Below, piece after piece: positions 1-7,454 of a DNA stretch of 14,642 nt. Every line of letters begins with the position of its first letter. Positions within the stretch are counted from its first letter, which is position 1. Made by a program: the position numbers and the translations under genes. This stretch comes from Cytophagaceae bacterium (GTDB lineage Bacteria > Bacteroidota > Bacteroidia > Cytophagales > Spirosomataceae). The notes beneath the pieces are model-generated. The model ran no database searches and was not told where the DNA came from. It was given only the letters and a program-made list of their open reading frames with translations. The stretch is from assembly GCA_947461155.1 (NCBI GenBank), contig CANHKE010000007.1:1-14642 (forward strand). Direction: 5' to 3'.

Positions 1-676
1 GCATATAGTAAAAGCCTTTTCGGCGAATGAAGACTACGTGTAAAATGAAGGCCAAAAGTGGTAATGCGAAAAACAATAAGGTGGATATTTTGTGCAAGAT
101 TGTGTCCAAAAGTGCTTCTACTAAATCCGCAGAACTCGCGTATTCTTTACCTACGTTGTATACTTGTTTGACTAATTTTTGTTCAAATTCAGAATCTCTT
201 TTCTCAACTGGCAATTTGGCTTGCACCTTCAAATAAGCTTCAAATGATTCAGGATTCCCCAATTTGTCCTTGGCCATATTGACTTTAATTGATTCCAATA
301 ACGAATTACTGGCTTCGATTTTCTGTTTGGCTTGGTGGTGAATGATATATTCTTCCAATGGATGGAATACATAAAATAGGCAAATGAAGAAAAAGGCAGA
401 AGTAAACAGATAGAAGCGAATCGGGTGCAAAAAGGTCGTGCGCTTCCCCCCCAAATATTCCTTAGATAAAAAGCCGGGTTTCGTAAAAAGCAGTTTGATG
501 GTAGCGAAAAGTTTCCCGTCATAATGAAAGATGTCTTCAATAAAATGAACCACTAAGCTCAAGAATGTTTCGTGGGGTTCTTTATTCTCCTGACCGCAAT
601 ATGAACAAAAACGTGCATGAACGGTTTGACCACAATTTAGGCAGGTTGGCTCATTACGTAATTTTGAGTGTGACAT
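1..676 (-). CDS. DUF3667 family membrane protein, 3' end outside window
   Basis: I translated this gene directly from the ATG at 676; 225 codons are visible and the reading frame runs off the left edge. The N-terminus carries a zinc-ribbon pattern, CLNC (residues 12-15) and CSYCGQ (24-29). It is followed by a conserved-looking block with a D-G-K-L-F-x-T core (53-59) and a GGKRTTFLHP stretch (76-85). Hydrophobic segments lie at about 86-104 and 195-216, with a charged, probably helical stretch between them. This layout (zinc ribbon, short soluble block, then membrane helices) is that of the DUF3667 family, which is common in Bacteroidota and has no established function. The gene is divergent from htpG across 91 bp. 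Family assignment is from memory of the pattern; the role is unknown. Confidence 0.8.
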   Translation of the reverse strand, partial: MSHSKLRNEPTCLNCGQTVHARFCSYCGQENKEPHETFLSLVVHFIEDIFHYDGKLFATIKLLFTKPGFLSKEYLGGKRTTFLHPIRFYLFTSAFFFICLFYVFHPLEEYIIHHQAKQKIEASNSLLESIKVNMAKDKLGNPESFEAYLKVQAKLPVEKRDSEFEQKLVKQVYNVGKEYASSADLVEALLDTILHKISTLLFFALPLLAFILHVVFIRRKGFYYM

Positions 677-767
677 AATTTTTCTGACAATATGACATTT
701 CTAATCTGCTTGGAATATCATTTGATAACTAGCAGCTCAAATTTATGATTTTTAATCTCAATTAAAC
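677..767. promoter_or_regulatory. divergent intergenic region, DUF3667 gene / htpG
   Basis: This 91-bp AT-rich gap must hold the promoters of both divergent genes. On the minus strand the box TAAATTTG (+ strand CAAATTTA, about 738-745) fits the Bacteroidota -7 consensus TAnnTTTG, but I see no well-placed -33 TTG. For htpG only degenerate matches are visible. No CIRCE-like inverted repeat was recognised, so a heat-shock operator cannot be claimed. Confidence 0.35.
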
Positions 768-2588
768 ATGAAAGAAACAGGTAACATCTCCATTCACACC
801 GAGAATATTTTTCCCATCATCAAGAAATTTCTCTATTCGGACCACGAGATTTTCCTTCGTGAGTTAGTTTCCAATGCAGTAGACGCCACCCAAAAAATCA
901 AACGATTGAGTTCTATTGGTGAATTCAACGGCGAACTGGGTGATTTAAAAGTTCAAGTAAGCTTCGACAAAGACAAAAAGACCATTACCATTTCCGACAA
1001 TGGACTTGGGATGACCGCCGAAGAAATCAAGAAATACATCAATCAAATCGCCTTCTCTGGCGCAACTGAATTTGTTGAAAAATACAAAGATCAGGGTGAC
1101 GACAAAGGCATTATCGGTCATTTTGGCTTAGGATTCTATTCAGCCTTTATGGTGGCCAAAGAAGTGGAAATCATTTCCAAATCCTACCAAGATGGCGCCG
1201 AGGCGGCGCGTTGGATTTGCGACGGATCTACCGAATATTCCATTAGTGCAGCGAAGAAAAAAACACGTGGTACGGATATTATTTTACATATCGCGGAAGA
1301 TTCAGAAGAATTTTTAGACGAATATCGCTTGAAATCAATTTTAGATAAGTATGGTAAATTCTTACCGATGCCGATCGAGTTTCAGGAGAAGATCATCAAC
1401 AACCCAAGCCCGATTTGGACTAAATCACCTGCCGATTTAACGGACGAAGATTACTTGAAATTCTATGACGAATTGTATCCGATGCAAGAGAAACCCTTGT
1501 TTTGGATTCATTTGAACGTCGACTACCCATTCAACTTAACCGGTATTTTGTACTTCCCGAAAGTGAAGAACGAGATGCAATTGCAGCGGGAAAAAATTCA
1601 ATTGTACAGCCGTCAAGTATTCATCACGGACGAGGTGAAAGACATCGTTCCTGAATTCTTGATGTTATTGCACGGTGTAATCGACTCACCCGATATCCCG
1701 TTAAACGTTTCGCGTTCGTTCTTACAAGCAGATTCGAATGTCAAGAAAATCAACTCGTACATCACGAAGAAAGTGGCTGATAAATTGGCCGAATTATTCA
1801 AGTCGGACCGCGCAGGATTTGAGGAAAAGTTTGCCAATATTGGCCTATTCATCAAATACGGCATGATTTCAGATGAGAAGTTCATGGAGAAAGCGAAAGA
1901 TTTCTGTTTGGTACAAGATACGGCTGGGAAATATTTTACGTTGGACGAGTATGCAGCGGAAGTACAAGCGGCGCAGACCGACAAAGACGGCAATGTCGTG
2001 TATTTATATACCACAGATGAGCAACAACAAGATGCCTTTATTCAATCCGCCAAGCAAAAAGGGTATTCTGTTATTCGCTTAGATTCGTTGATCGACAGCC
2101 ACTTCATTCAAGCGATGGAGGCTAAATTGGAAAAAACACAGTGGAAACGTGTGGATGCCGACCGCATTGAGAAGTTGATCGATACCGGAATTAATTTAGA
2201 AGCGATTTTGAGCGATACGCAGAAAGAATCGGTCAAAAAAGTATTTGAAGAGACCTTGAACGACAAACAAAAAATTGTATCTGTTGAAGCAATGTCACCT
2301 GATGAATTGCCGGCGATTGTGACGCAAAATGAATTCATGCGCCGCATGAGTGAAATGTCGAAGAATGGTGGCGGCGGCGGAATGGGTATGTTTGGTGCGA
2401 TGCCTACAACCTATAACATCACGGTGAACGCGAATCACCCGTTGATCAGTAAATTAGCTGAGCTAACTTCGGAGGAAGAGCAAAAAGCATTGGCGAAACA
2501 AATCTCAGATTTGGCGCTATTGTCTCAGAATTTATTGACAGGTGCTGATTTGACGGCGTTTATTAAGCGAACGATTGCGAAGCAATAA
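768..2588 (+). CDS. htpG: Molecular chaperone HtpG (Hsp90)
   Basis: This is the cytoplasmic ATP-dependent chaperone HtpG, complete at 606 residues, which is normal for the family. The N-terminal GHKL ATPase domain shows RELVSNAVDA (31-40), with E32 as the likely general base and N36 as the Mg-binding Asn. It also shows the nucleotide-binding DNGLGM (77-82), the lid and phosphate-binding GHFGLGF (117-123), and GTDIILHI (168-175). The middle domain carries NVSR (313-316), whose R316 corresponds to the Arg that contacts the ATP gamma-phosphate in this family. The C-terminal dimerisation region includes a Gly/Met-rich linker at about 554-562, before a stretch with YNITVNANHPLI. The opening GNISIHTENIFPIIKKFLYS is typical of Bacteroidota HtpG. 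The start is ATG in an AT-rich context without a clear Shine-Dalgarno sequence, as is usual in this phylum. No co-transcribed partner is visible. The stop codon lies within 3 bp of a repeat element. Confidence 0.98.
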   Translation: MKETGNISIHTENIFPIIKKFLYSDHEIFLRELVSNAVDATQKIKRLSSIGEFNGELGDLKVQVSFDKDKKTITISDNGLGMTAEEIKKYINQIAFSGATEFVEKYKDQGDDKGIIGHFGLGFYSAFMVAKEVEIISKSYQDGAEAARWICDGSTEYSISAAKKKTRGTDIILHIAEDSEEFLDEYRLKSILDKYGKFLPMPIEFQEKIINNPSPIWTKSPADLTDEDYLKFYDELYPMQEKPLFWIHLNVDYPFNLTGILYFPKVKNEMQLQREKIQLYSRQVFITDEVKDIVPEFLMLLHGVIDSPDIPLNVSRSFLQADSNVKKINSYITKKVADKLAELFKSDRAGFEEKFANIGLFIKYGMISDEKFMEKAKDFCLVQDTAGKYFTLDEYAAEVQAAQTDKDGNVVYLYTTDEQQQDAFIQSAKQKGYSVIRLDSLIDSHFIQAMEAKLEKTQWKRVDADRIEKLIDTGINLEAILSDTQKESVKKVFEETLNDKQKIVSVEAMSPDELPAIVTQNEFMRRMSEMSKNGGGGGMGMFGAMPTTYNITVNANHPLISKLAELTSEEEQKALAKQISDLALLSQNLLTGADLTAFIKRTIAKQ

Positions 2589-2590
2589 AA

Positions 2591-2702
2591 TGTAGAGACG
2601 CGATACCTAAAAAACCCCAGACTCAAGTCTGGGGTAACAAACATTCATTTATAACCCTAGGCTTAAGCCTAGGGAGTAGACGCAAAGTATTGCGTCTCTA
2701 CA
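2591..2702. repeat. Composite inverted-repeat element with internal palindromes (MITE/REP-like)
   Basis: A 112-bp element starts two bases after the htpG stop codon. Its outer arms are 16 bp each (2591-2606, TGTAGAGACGCGATAC, and 2687-2702, GTATTGCGTCTCTACA) and pair with one G-T mismatch. Between them lie CCCCAGACT/AGTCTGGGG with a 2-nt loop (2615-2634) and a perfect 20-bp palindrome CCCTAGGC...GCCTAGGG (2655-2674). A further hairpin, AGACGCAA/TTGCGTCT (2678-2697), competes with the outer pairing. ATAAAA stands directly outside both arms (2585-2590 and 2703-2708). Counting the last two bases of the right arm, CAATAAAA is repeated (2583-2590 and 2701-2708). This resembles a target-site duplication but is AT-rich and could be chance. 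Structure is seen in the sequence; mobility is inferred. Confidence 0.75.
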
Positions 2703-2704
2703 AT

Positions 2705-2738
2705 AAAAAATCCCAGGCCGAAAAACCAGGGATTTTTT
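2705..2738. terminator. Bidirectional rho-independent terminator
   Basis: AAAAAATCCC (2705-2714) pairs with GGGATTTTTT (2729-2738). After one A-A mismatch a GG/CC pair extends the stem, leaving an 8-nt loop. The stem is flanked by an A-run on one side and a T-run on the other, so it can terminate transcripts from both htpG (plus) and the convergent sorting-domain gene, whose stop codon is at 2740-2742. Confidence 0.85.
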
Positions 2739-2739
2739 A

Positions 2740-3126
2740 TTACATACCCTTACGGACAATGAGTTTTTTCGTCGCGACGGATCGTCCATCGATCGACAAT
2801 TGATACATATACATGCCACTATTGAAATCCCGCATGGGAATTCGTACGGAACGCTGATCGCGCTCCAAGGAAATTTCCTTAATTTCTTGGCCTAAAATAT
2901 TGTAGAAAGTTAGTTTGACATCTTGCACGCCGGCATTGATTTGAAAATCAATTTCCGCATAATCGACGGCTGGATTGGGATATAAATGTGATACTTGAAC
3001 GCGGTCATTAACGAATAAATAGTTCTCGCCTGTTTTTGAAACTTGCGCCTGTGCGGGCTTGGCTGCAGTCAGAAGACCTAGCACGAATAATCCCAACAAT
3101 AAAAAGCGTTTGTTCATCATCAACAT
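2740..3126 (-). CDS. Small secreted protein consisting almost only of a T9SS type A sorting domain
   Basis: This is a 128-residue protein. A signal peptide covers about residues 1-28, with a basic start, a long Leu-rich core and an A-Q-A-Q end. After only about 20 residues of mature sequence comes a type A T9SS C-terminal domain (about 46-128). Its hallmarks are YPNP (49-52), the DFQI strand near 60-63, FYNILGQE (74-81), SGMYMYQL (103-110) and the terminal KKLIVRKG (120-127). In this family the domain directs cargo across the outer membrane through the type IX system and is usually removed. Here no cargo domain is present. The annotated start is the outermost ATG; Met3 or Met4 would do equally well and would remove only two or three residues. 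It is convergent with htpG and lies downstream of the OstA-like gene with a 91-bp gap. The family call is confident; the role of a sorting domain without cargo is unknown. Confidence 0.88.
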   Translation of the reverse strand: MLMMNKRFLLLGLFVLGLLTAAKPAQAQVSKTGENYLFVNDRVQVSHLYPNPAVDYAEIDFQINAGVQDVKLTFYNILGQEIKEISLERDQRSVRIPMRDFNSGMYMYQLSIDGRSVATKKLIVRKGM

Positions 3127-3140
3127 TCAAAATCGAGAAA

Positions 3141-3170
3141 CGAAAATAGGGAGACTTTATTGTAAGTCAA
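3141..3170 (-). promoter_or_regulatory. Bacteroidota-type promoter of the small sorting-domain gene
   Basis: Read on the minus strand, TTG (3168-3170) is followed after 19 nt by TATTTTCG (3141-3148). This fits the Bacteroidota sigma-ABfr pattern TTG-N19-21-TAnnTTTG with one mismatch in the -7 box. It would place the transcript start about 8-12 bp upstream of the ATG at 3126. The same gap holds two AAAAGGCCAAA direct copies (near 3177 and 3205) of unknown meaning. Confidence 0.5.
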
Positions 3171-3217
3171 CACACGAAAAGGCCAAACAGCCAATTCCAA
3201 TGACAAAAGGCCAAATT

Positions 3218-4741
3218 TTAAGGTTTTTTAACAACCCGCACCCGATCCAAGACCATCGGTAACGTAATTATTTCTTTCGCGCGCCAATTGAAACCATCCA
3301 AATACTCAATCTCCTCCTTCCACTCTTTAGGTGGCGCAAATTTGGCCTCCGGCTTGGTGATGAAGGCAATCCGCTTCACTTTATTTTCATCAAAAAACAA
3401 GTTCATCCGACTGCATTCCACCCGGTTTAGTCCCGTCGTGACTTGTTTGTCGTCCATCACATAATACACGCTTTCGCCATTCCCGTCCACTTGCACGCGC
3501 TTCAACTTCGAGTCATCGGCAAAATGCACCCACACTTTTCGACCTTTAATTTGATTAAAATGTGCGACTGAATCTTTGGTAATAATGAACGAATGACCAC
3601 GCAACCGCATCTCACGTAGCTTTTGATTGGTCATAAACAAGGACATAGAATCCGCTTGCATTTGGGATCCATTGGCCCATAAAATCGGCTTTTGGTAAAA
3701 ATGAATCGTCGAATCTTTGACATCATAACCGAGCGAATCACACTTCCCAGAGAGGTCCGACTTATAAATCAAGACGTTTTTATACGCGAACAATTTCCGA
3801 ATCGAATCCTTTTGAATGCTAATGGAAACCAGGGTATCCGCCGTCAGATATAGCGTATCTTTCTCCAATATATTCTTCATGAGCGCATGTCCATAAACAC
3901 GCGTCACGCCTGTTTTCCCCGCATATCGCCCGTGATCACCCGTCAAAACTACTTTTTCTTTTTGGCTCAAAAACTCCACTTTCCCACGTGCTACCCCAAT
4001 CTGCGTGGGACTATCGTAAAAAAGGGTATCTGCCGACAAAATGTATTCAGTGGTTCGCGCAGTAGACCGACCGGTAAAATTGGAGACTTTGGTTTGCGTG
4101 TTATAAAAGCCAGCTGTGGTCAAAACCGTATCCTTTTTCGTAATTATCTCTGTGGGACAAATGAAAAAAGCCTCCTTCGAAACGGTGTTATATCGCAACG
4201 AATCCGCACGAACAGCGCTACCATCTTTGTCGACAACCTTCACTTTTTCCTTAAATAGGAAATTTTTGGTCACTGTATTATAAAAGCCTTCGCGGCTTGT
4301 CAAGGTAGATTTTTTGTCTATAATTTTCGCTCCTGTGTGGTAAATCGCCATACGAGAGTTTAGATCGTAATCCAATTTATTCGTGGACATGATGATCGTA
4401 TGGTCATCTAATTTGACCCGACCGGTCATAAAAGCTTGCCGGTTATCCCCATTGTAAATCGCCGTATCGCCATGAATTGTTACGGTATCTGCCTGCACAA
4501 TTTTGACGTGCCCGTAAGCTTCCACATTATTGGTTGTACTATTTAAAACCGCTTGATCACAACTGAGCGTCGTCGTTCCTTGGCGTAAAAGCACATGACC
4601 AATTAAGGTTTTGCGCATGATCAATTCTTGCTGAATCCCGTTCAAACTATCTGCCCGAATCACTTCCAATTGACTTTGCGCCTGCAGGATTGCCGGGAAC
4701 ATCAACAAGAAAAGCAGGAATAATCGGTATCTTTGCTGCAT
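3218..4741 (-). CDS. OstA/LptA-like periplasmic protein with many OstA repeats
   Basis: This 507-residue protein begins with a signal peptide (about 1-22, ending L-Q-A-Q). Most of the rest is a series of about eleven imperfect repeats of roughly 25-30 residues, from about residue 56 to 385. Each has a strand pattern like xLxxDxAxYNxxxxxxxxxGxVxI; examples are near SCDQAVLN (60-67), HGDTAIYN (90-97), RADSLRYN (178-185) and SADTLFYD (236-243). This is the OstA-like N-terminal fold shared with LptA and the LptD N-domain, which forms an edge-open beta jellyroll that carries lipopolysaccharide across the periplasm. Known LptA is about 185 residues, so this protein is far longer. The C-terminal 120 residues lack clear repeats. 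It starts at ATG 4741, 32 bp from tilS and divergent to it. It probably acts in LPS or outer-membrane transport, but that function is inferred from the fold. Confidence 0.85.
   Translation of the reverse strand: MQQRYRLFLLFLLMFPAILQAQSQLEVIRADSLNGIQQELIMRKTLIGHVLLRQGTTTLSCDQAVLNSTTNNVEAYGHVKIVQADTVTIHGDTAIYNGDNRQAFMTGRVKLDDHTIIMSTNKLDYDLNSRMAIYHTGAKIIDKKSTLTSREGFYNTVTKNFLFKEKVKVVDKDGSAVRADSLRYNTVSKEAFFICPTEIITKKDTVLTTAGFYNTQTKVSNFTGRSTARTTEYILSADTLFYDSPTQIGVARGKVEFLSQKEKVVLTGDHGRYAGKTGVTRVYGHALMKNILEKDTLYLTADTLVSISIQKDSIRKLFAYKNVLIYKSDLSGKCDSLGYDVKDSTIHFYQKPILWANGSQMQADSMSLFMTNQKLREMRLRGHSFIITKDSVAHFNQIKGRKVWVHFADDSKLKRVQVDGNGESVYYVMDDKQVTTGLNRVECSRMNLFFDENKVKRIAFITKPEAKFAPPKEWKEEIEYLDGFNWRAKEIITLPMVLDRVRVVKKP
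4728..4735 (+). promoter_or_regulatory. -7 box upstream of tilS
   Basis: TATCTTTG is an exact match to the Bacteroidota -7 consensus TAnnTTTG on the plus strand, lying inside the first codons of the divergent OstA-like gene. Transcription would begin near 4740, giving a leader of about 34 nt to the ATG at 4774 but only about 10 nt to the TTG at 4750. No TTG stands at the expected -33 distance, so the call rests on the -7 box alone. Confidence 0.4.
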
Positions 4742-4773
4742 AGTAAAGTTTGAACGCGCAATTTACCAATTTT

Positions 4774-6096
4774 ATGCTGGAAGATTTCATCCAATTTATC
4801 CAAAAAGAGAATTTATTTACACCTGAAGATAAAATCCTAGTGGCCGTTAGCGGTGGGATAGATTCGGTCGTTTTAGCTAAATTATTTGCGCAAGCTAAAT
4901 TTAAATTTGGCATCGCACACGTGAATTTCAGTTTGCGCGGCGAAGAGTCGATTGCGGATGAGGTGTTCGTCAAAAAGTTTGCTAAAACGCTCAAGGTCCC
5001 TTACCATTCCATTGTTTTTGATACCAAAGCTTTCGCAGAACAGGAAAAAATCTCGACTCAAATGGCAGCGCGTTTATTGCGTTACAATTGGTTCGAGGAA
5101 ATACGAAAGCAATCAGGATATGACTATATCGCCACGGCGCATCACCTGATGGATAGCGCAGAAACGGTTTTGATAAATCTAACGCGAGGGAGCGGATTGG
5201 CCGGTTTTCATGGCATACCCCTTAAAAATGGACACGTAATTCGTCCGTTGGCATTTGCAACCCAAGACCAAATCTATGACCTGGTTGTCGAGAATCGCAT
5301 GGCCTGGCGAGAGGATTCATCGAATGAGTCTACGAAATACCAGCGAAATTTTATTCGACATGAGCTTGTACCAAAGTTCCAAGAAATGAATCCGGCTTTT
5401 GAGCAAACATTGGCTCAAACGAGCGCGCGCATTCGATCCGTGGAAGATTGGATTGCGGATGAATTTGATGCATGGAAGACTAACAATTGTACCACAGATA
5501 CCGCCAATAATCAATTTGTCAAATTGAGCGAATTGACTTCCAAGGAAAAGGTAATGCAGCAGCGCTGGTTGCAGGAATTGCATTTTCATTCGGATCAGAT
5601 TGAACAAATTATACATCATCCTGCGGATAAAGTGGGTAAAATATTTGAGTCCCCCTTATATACGTTGAACATCGATCGTGCGCAATGGGTCATTAGCCCC
5701 AAAGACCAATCGGCATTCAAACCCATCCTCATCCAAGAGGAAGACGAAGACATCCCCGTAGGAAATCAGATGCTGCATATTTATGTGGAGGAAAAAACGG
5801 CCGACTTTAAAGTACCGACCGACCCGAACATTGCCTGTTTGGACGCGGATAGTTTAACGTTCCCACTGGAGATTCGCAAGGCGCAGGAGGGTGATTGGTT
5901 CTGTCCGCTGGGGATGAACTCAAAAAAGCTAATCTCTGATTTTTTGACGGACAAAAAAGTGCCATTGAATCTAAAGAAAACGACTAATTTGTTAGTAAGT
6001 AAAGGTTCCGTAGCCTGGATCGTGGGACAGCGGATTGATAACCGATTTAAGGTTTCGGATAAGACGGAAACGGTGATGATTTTCGAGATCCGTTAA
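4774..6096 (+). CDS. tilS: tRNA(Ile)-lysidine synthase TilS
   Basis: TilS is an ATP-dependent N-type PP-loop enzyme that joins lysine to C34 of the CAU-anticodon tRNA(Ile), changing its decoding from Met to Ile; it is essential in most bacteria. Using ATG 4774 the protein has 440 residues. The PP-loop SGGIDS is at 26-31, preceded by ILVAV. It is followed by AHVNFSLRGEES, the QMAARLLRYNWF segment, and ATAHHLMDSAET with NLTRGSGLAG. A late domain with GDWFCPLGMNSKKLISDF, and a close ending in VAWIVGQRIDNRF, matches the TilS C-terminal tRNA-binding domain. The frame is open from a TTG at 4750, eight codons earlier. I chose the ATG because MLEDFIQFIQKE looks like the family start and the likely transcript start leaves little room for the TTG. 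The usual HHxDD pattern reads HHLMD here. Divergent from the OstA-like gene and convergent with the porD-like gene. Confidence 0.96.
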   Translation: MLEDFIQFIQKENLFTPEDKILVAVSGGIDSVVLAKLFAQAKFKFGIAHVNFSLRGEESIADEVFVKKFAKTLKVPYHSIVFDTKAFAEQEKISTQMAARLLRYNWFEEIRKQSGYDYIATAHHLMDSAETVLINLTRGSGLAGFHGIPLKNGHVIRPLAFATQDQIYDLVVENRMAWREDSSNESTKYQRNFIRHELVPKFQEMNPAFEQTLAQTSARIRSVEDWIADEFDAWKTNNCTTDTANNQFVKLSELTSKEKVMQQRWLQELHFHSDQIEQIIHHPADKVGKIFESPLYTLNIDRAQWVISPKDQSAFKPILIQEEDEDIPVGNQMLHIYVEEKTADFKVPTDPNIACLDADSLTFPLEIRKAQEGDWFCPLGMNSKKLISDFLTDKKVPLNLKKTTNLLVSKGSVAWIVGQRIDNRFKVSDKTETVMIFEIR

Positions 6097-6098
6097 CC

Positions 6099-6133
6099 TA
6101 CCTTTGGCAAACCTTGGAGGATTGCCAAAGGTA
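6099..6133. terminator. Strong hairpin between convergent tilS and porD-like genes
   Basis: TACCTTTGGCAA (6099-6110) and TTGCCAAAGGTA (6122-6133) form a perfect 12-bp stem with an 11-nt loop, two bases after the tilS stop codon. It has the place and strength of a transcription terminator, but no T-run follows on either strand, so rho-independent termination is not assured. Confidence 0.55.
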
Positions 6134-6172
6134 AGGAGGAAAAAGGTCTTTTGAAGCGAAAAAACTGATAAT

Positions 6173-7081
6173 CTATCGAATCAGTTTCCGATACATTTCC
6201 GTGCGAATCGGATCTAATAAACTTAAATATGCAAAGGCTTGTTGGCGCTCAGCAGGCGTCGCCTCATCCATAATCGAATAAATCTCATCTGATTTAGCAT
6301 CAAAAAATACCCGAATCGTAGCGGCACCTGGTCGAACTTGATTAATTTGTCGAATCTGCATCAGCAATTCTAAAATCCCTTTACGCGCATCGTCAGGCTT
6401 ATCCTTAAACGTATCCAATAAACCGCGGTGATAGGTATAGTTCACCTCACGCAACCCTTGAAGTTGTTGGTTCAGCAAAGCCTCTGAAATCGACATACGC
6501 GAGCGTATATCTGTCAGCGATCCCCAACCAGAGCCTGAATTTTGGGCGATGTTGGTTAAATTCGTCAACTTCTGCACAAAAAAATCACCGCCACGTAATC
6601 CCATCGAATCATAATGATAGGCCAAAGATAGGTTGGCATAATAAGCAAGCATCGAACTCAAATTATCCATATAACTGTTATCGTTATAGGTAATGGGCGT
6701 TCCTGTTTGGTATTTGAAATTAAAATTCTTGTCGATGATATTCAGGATCACCGTCTCATAAGACGTGCCAAAAACAGGGCGCAATACTTGCAAACGCGCA
6801 TTTGCCTCAAAATCTCCTTGTGAACTTGCTTTGGTCAACAATAAATTCAGGTTCACTTTTATCTTTTCCTCGGGGGAAAAAACATCATTGGACCAGCGGC
6901 GATTCGATAAAAATTCTTGGATGGTACGCTGCAACTCCGAATATATCTGGGATGTGCCGCGTTGTTGATCGAGCTGAATTTGCTCTGTATTGATGGTAAC
7001 AGAAACTTGCAGTTCTTGGGCGCGAAGCACCCAAGAACTCAAGCTTATAAAAATAACTAGAAGGGTGCGGAAAGATTTCAT
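6173..7081 (-). CDS. porD: DUF4835 family protein, putative T9SS component PorD
   Basis: This 302-residue protein has an N-terminal signal peptide (about 1-22, ending V-L-R-A-Q) and a mature start ELQVSVTINTEQI. That opening is typical of the DUF4835 family, in which a short beta strand is followed by QxxDQ and a helix ending FLSNRRW. Further recognisable parts are the paired Tyr-rich helices around YYANLSLAYHYDSMG, the GGDFFVQKL stretch, and an end reading LLDPIRTEMYRKLIR. The family is annotated as PorD in type IX secretion; its exact role in the translocon is not well defined. The start is ATG 7081. The frame stays open upstream to 7270, but that part overlaps rpoZ and lacks a signal peptide. 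It lies 22 bp after rpoZ and is probably in the same transcript. In related genomes coaBC usually stands between these two genes; here it is missing. Confidence 0.85.
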   Translation of the reverse strand: MKSFRTLLVIFISLSSWVLRAQELQVSVTINTEQIQLDQQRGTSQIYSELQRTIQEFLSNRRWSNDVFSPEEKIKVNLNLLLTKASSQGDFEANARLQVLRPVFGTSYETVILNIIDKNFNFKYQTGTPITYNDNSYMDNLSSMLAYYANLSLAYHYDSMGLRGGDFFVQKLTNLTNIAQNSGSGWGSLTDIRSRMSISEALLNQQLQGLREVNYTYHRGLLDTFKDKPDDARKGILELLMQIRQINQVRPGAATIRVFFDAKSDEIYSIMDEATPAERQQAFAYLSLLDPIRTEMYRKLIR

Positions 7082-7103
7082 ATTGAAATCAAACGAAGAA
7101 ATA

Positions 7104-7430
7104 CTAGTTTTCGTCTGTTGCTTCCTCGCGCGATCTGTAATCGATTTTGTCAGCCAAAAACTCATCAATCGCCAAGGCGCTTGGTTTTGGCATACGCTCA
7201 TAATATTTTGAAATTTCGATCTGCTCACGGTTTTCGAAAATCTCTTCCAAATTATCAACTGAAGAAGCAAATTCCGACAATTTGCCAGACAATTCCTCCT
7301 TCATTTTGCTTGAAATTTGACGTGCACGTTGCCCAATGATCGAAATCGACTCATAGGTATTGCCCGTCTTAATTGCAATTTTATCTACATCACGCGTGAT
7401 GATTGATGGATTTGTTTGGATCTTAGACAT
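7104..7430 (-). CDS. rpoZ: DNA-directed RNA polymerase omega subunit (Bacteroidota type)
   Basis: This 108-residue cytoplasmic protein opens MSKIQTNPSIITRDVDKIA, with the segment TGNTYESISIIGQRARQIS at 22-40. That segment matches the helix of omega/Rpb6 that clamps the C-terminus of the beta-prime subunit, with the conserved G-x-R-A-R-Q core. The rest is acidic and lengthens the protein beyond minimal omega, as in other Bacteroidota. It lies 52 bp after bamD and 22 bp before the porD-like gene; the bamD-rpoZ pairing is a conserved neighbourhood in this phylum and supports the call. It has its own -7 box upstream, so expression may be partly independent of the envelope genes before it. The family is divergent from E. 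coli RpoZ, so identity rests on the core motif and context. Confidence 0.88.
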   Translation of the reverse strand: MSKIQTNPSIITRDVDKIAIKTGNTYESISIIGQRARQISSKMKEELSGKLSEFASSVDNLEEIFENREQIEISKYYERMPKPSALAIDEFLADKIDYRSREEATDEN

Positions 7431-7454
7431 CTCTTTAATTTTAAATTAAGGTTG

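Noticed and set aside
1613..2014. Long open frame antisense to htpG
   Set aside because: It lies wholly inside a well-conserved coding region, has no recognisable domain or signal, and its open state follows from htpG codon use.
4750..4773. TTG start for tilS
   Set aside because: Eight extra residues without family similarity and very close to the likely transcript start; the ATG at 4774 gives the usual N-terminus.
7082..7270. N-terminal extension of the porD-like gene
   Set aside because: The frame is open upstream, but it overlaps rpoZ almost fully, looks random, and would bury the clear signal peptide that starts at 7081.
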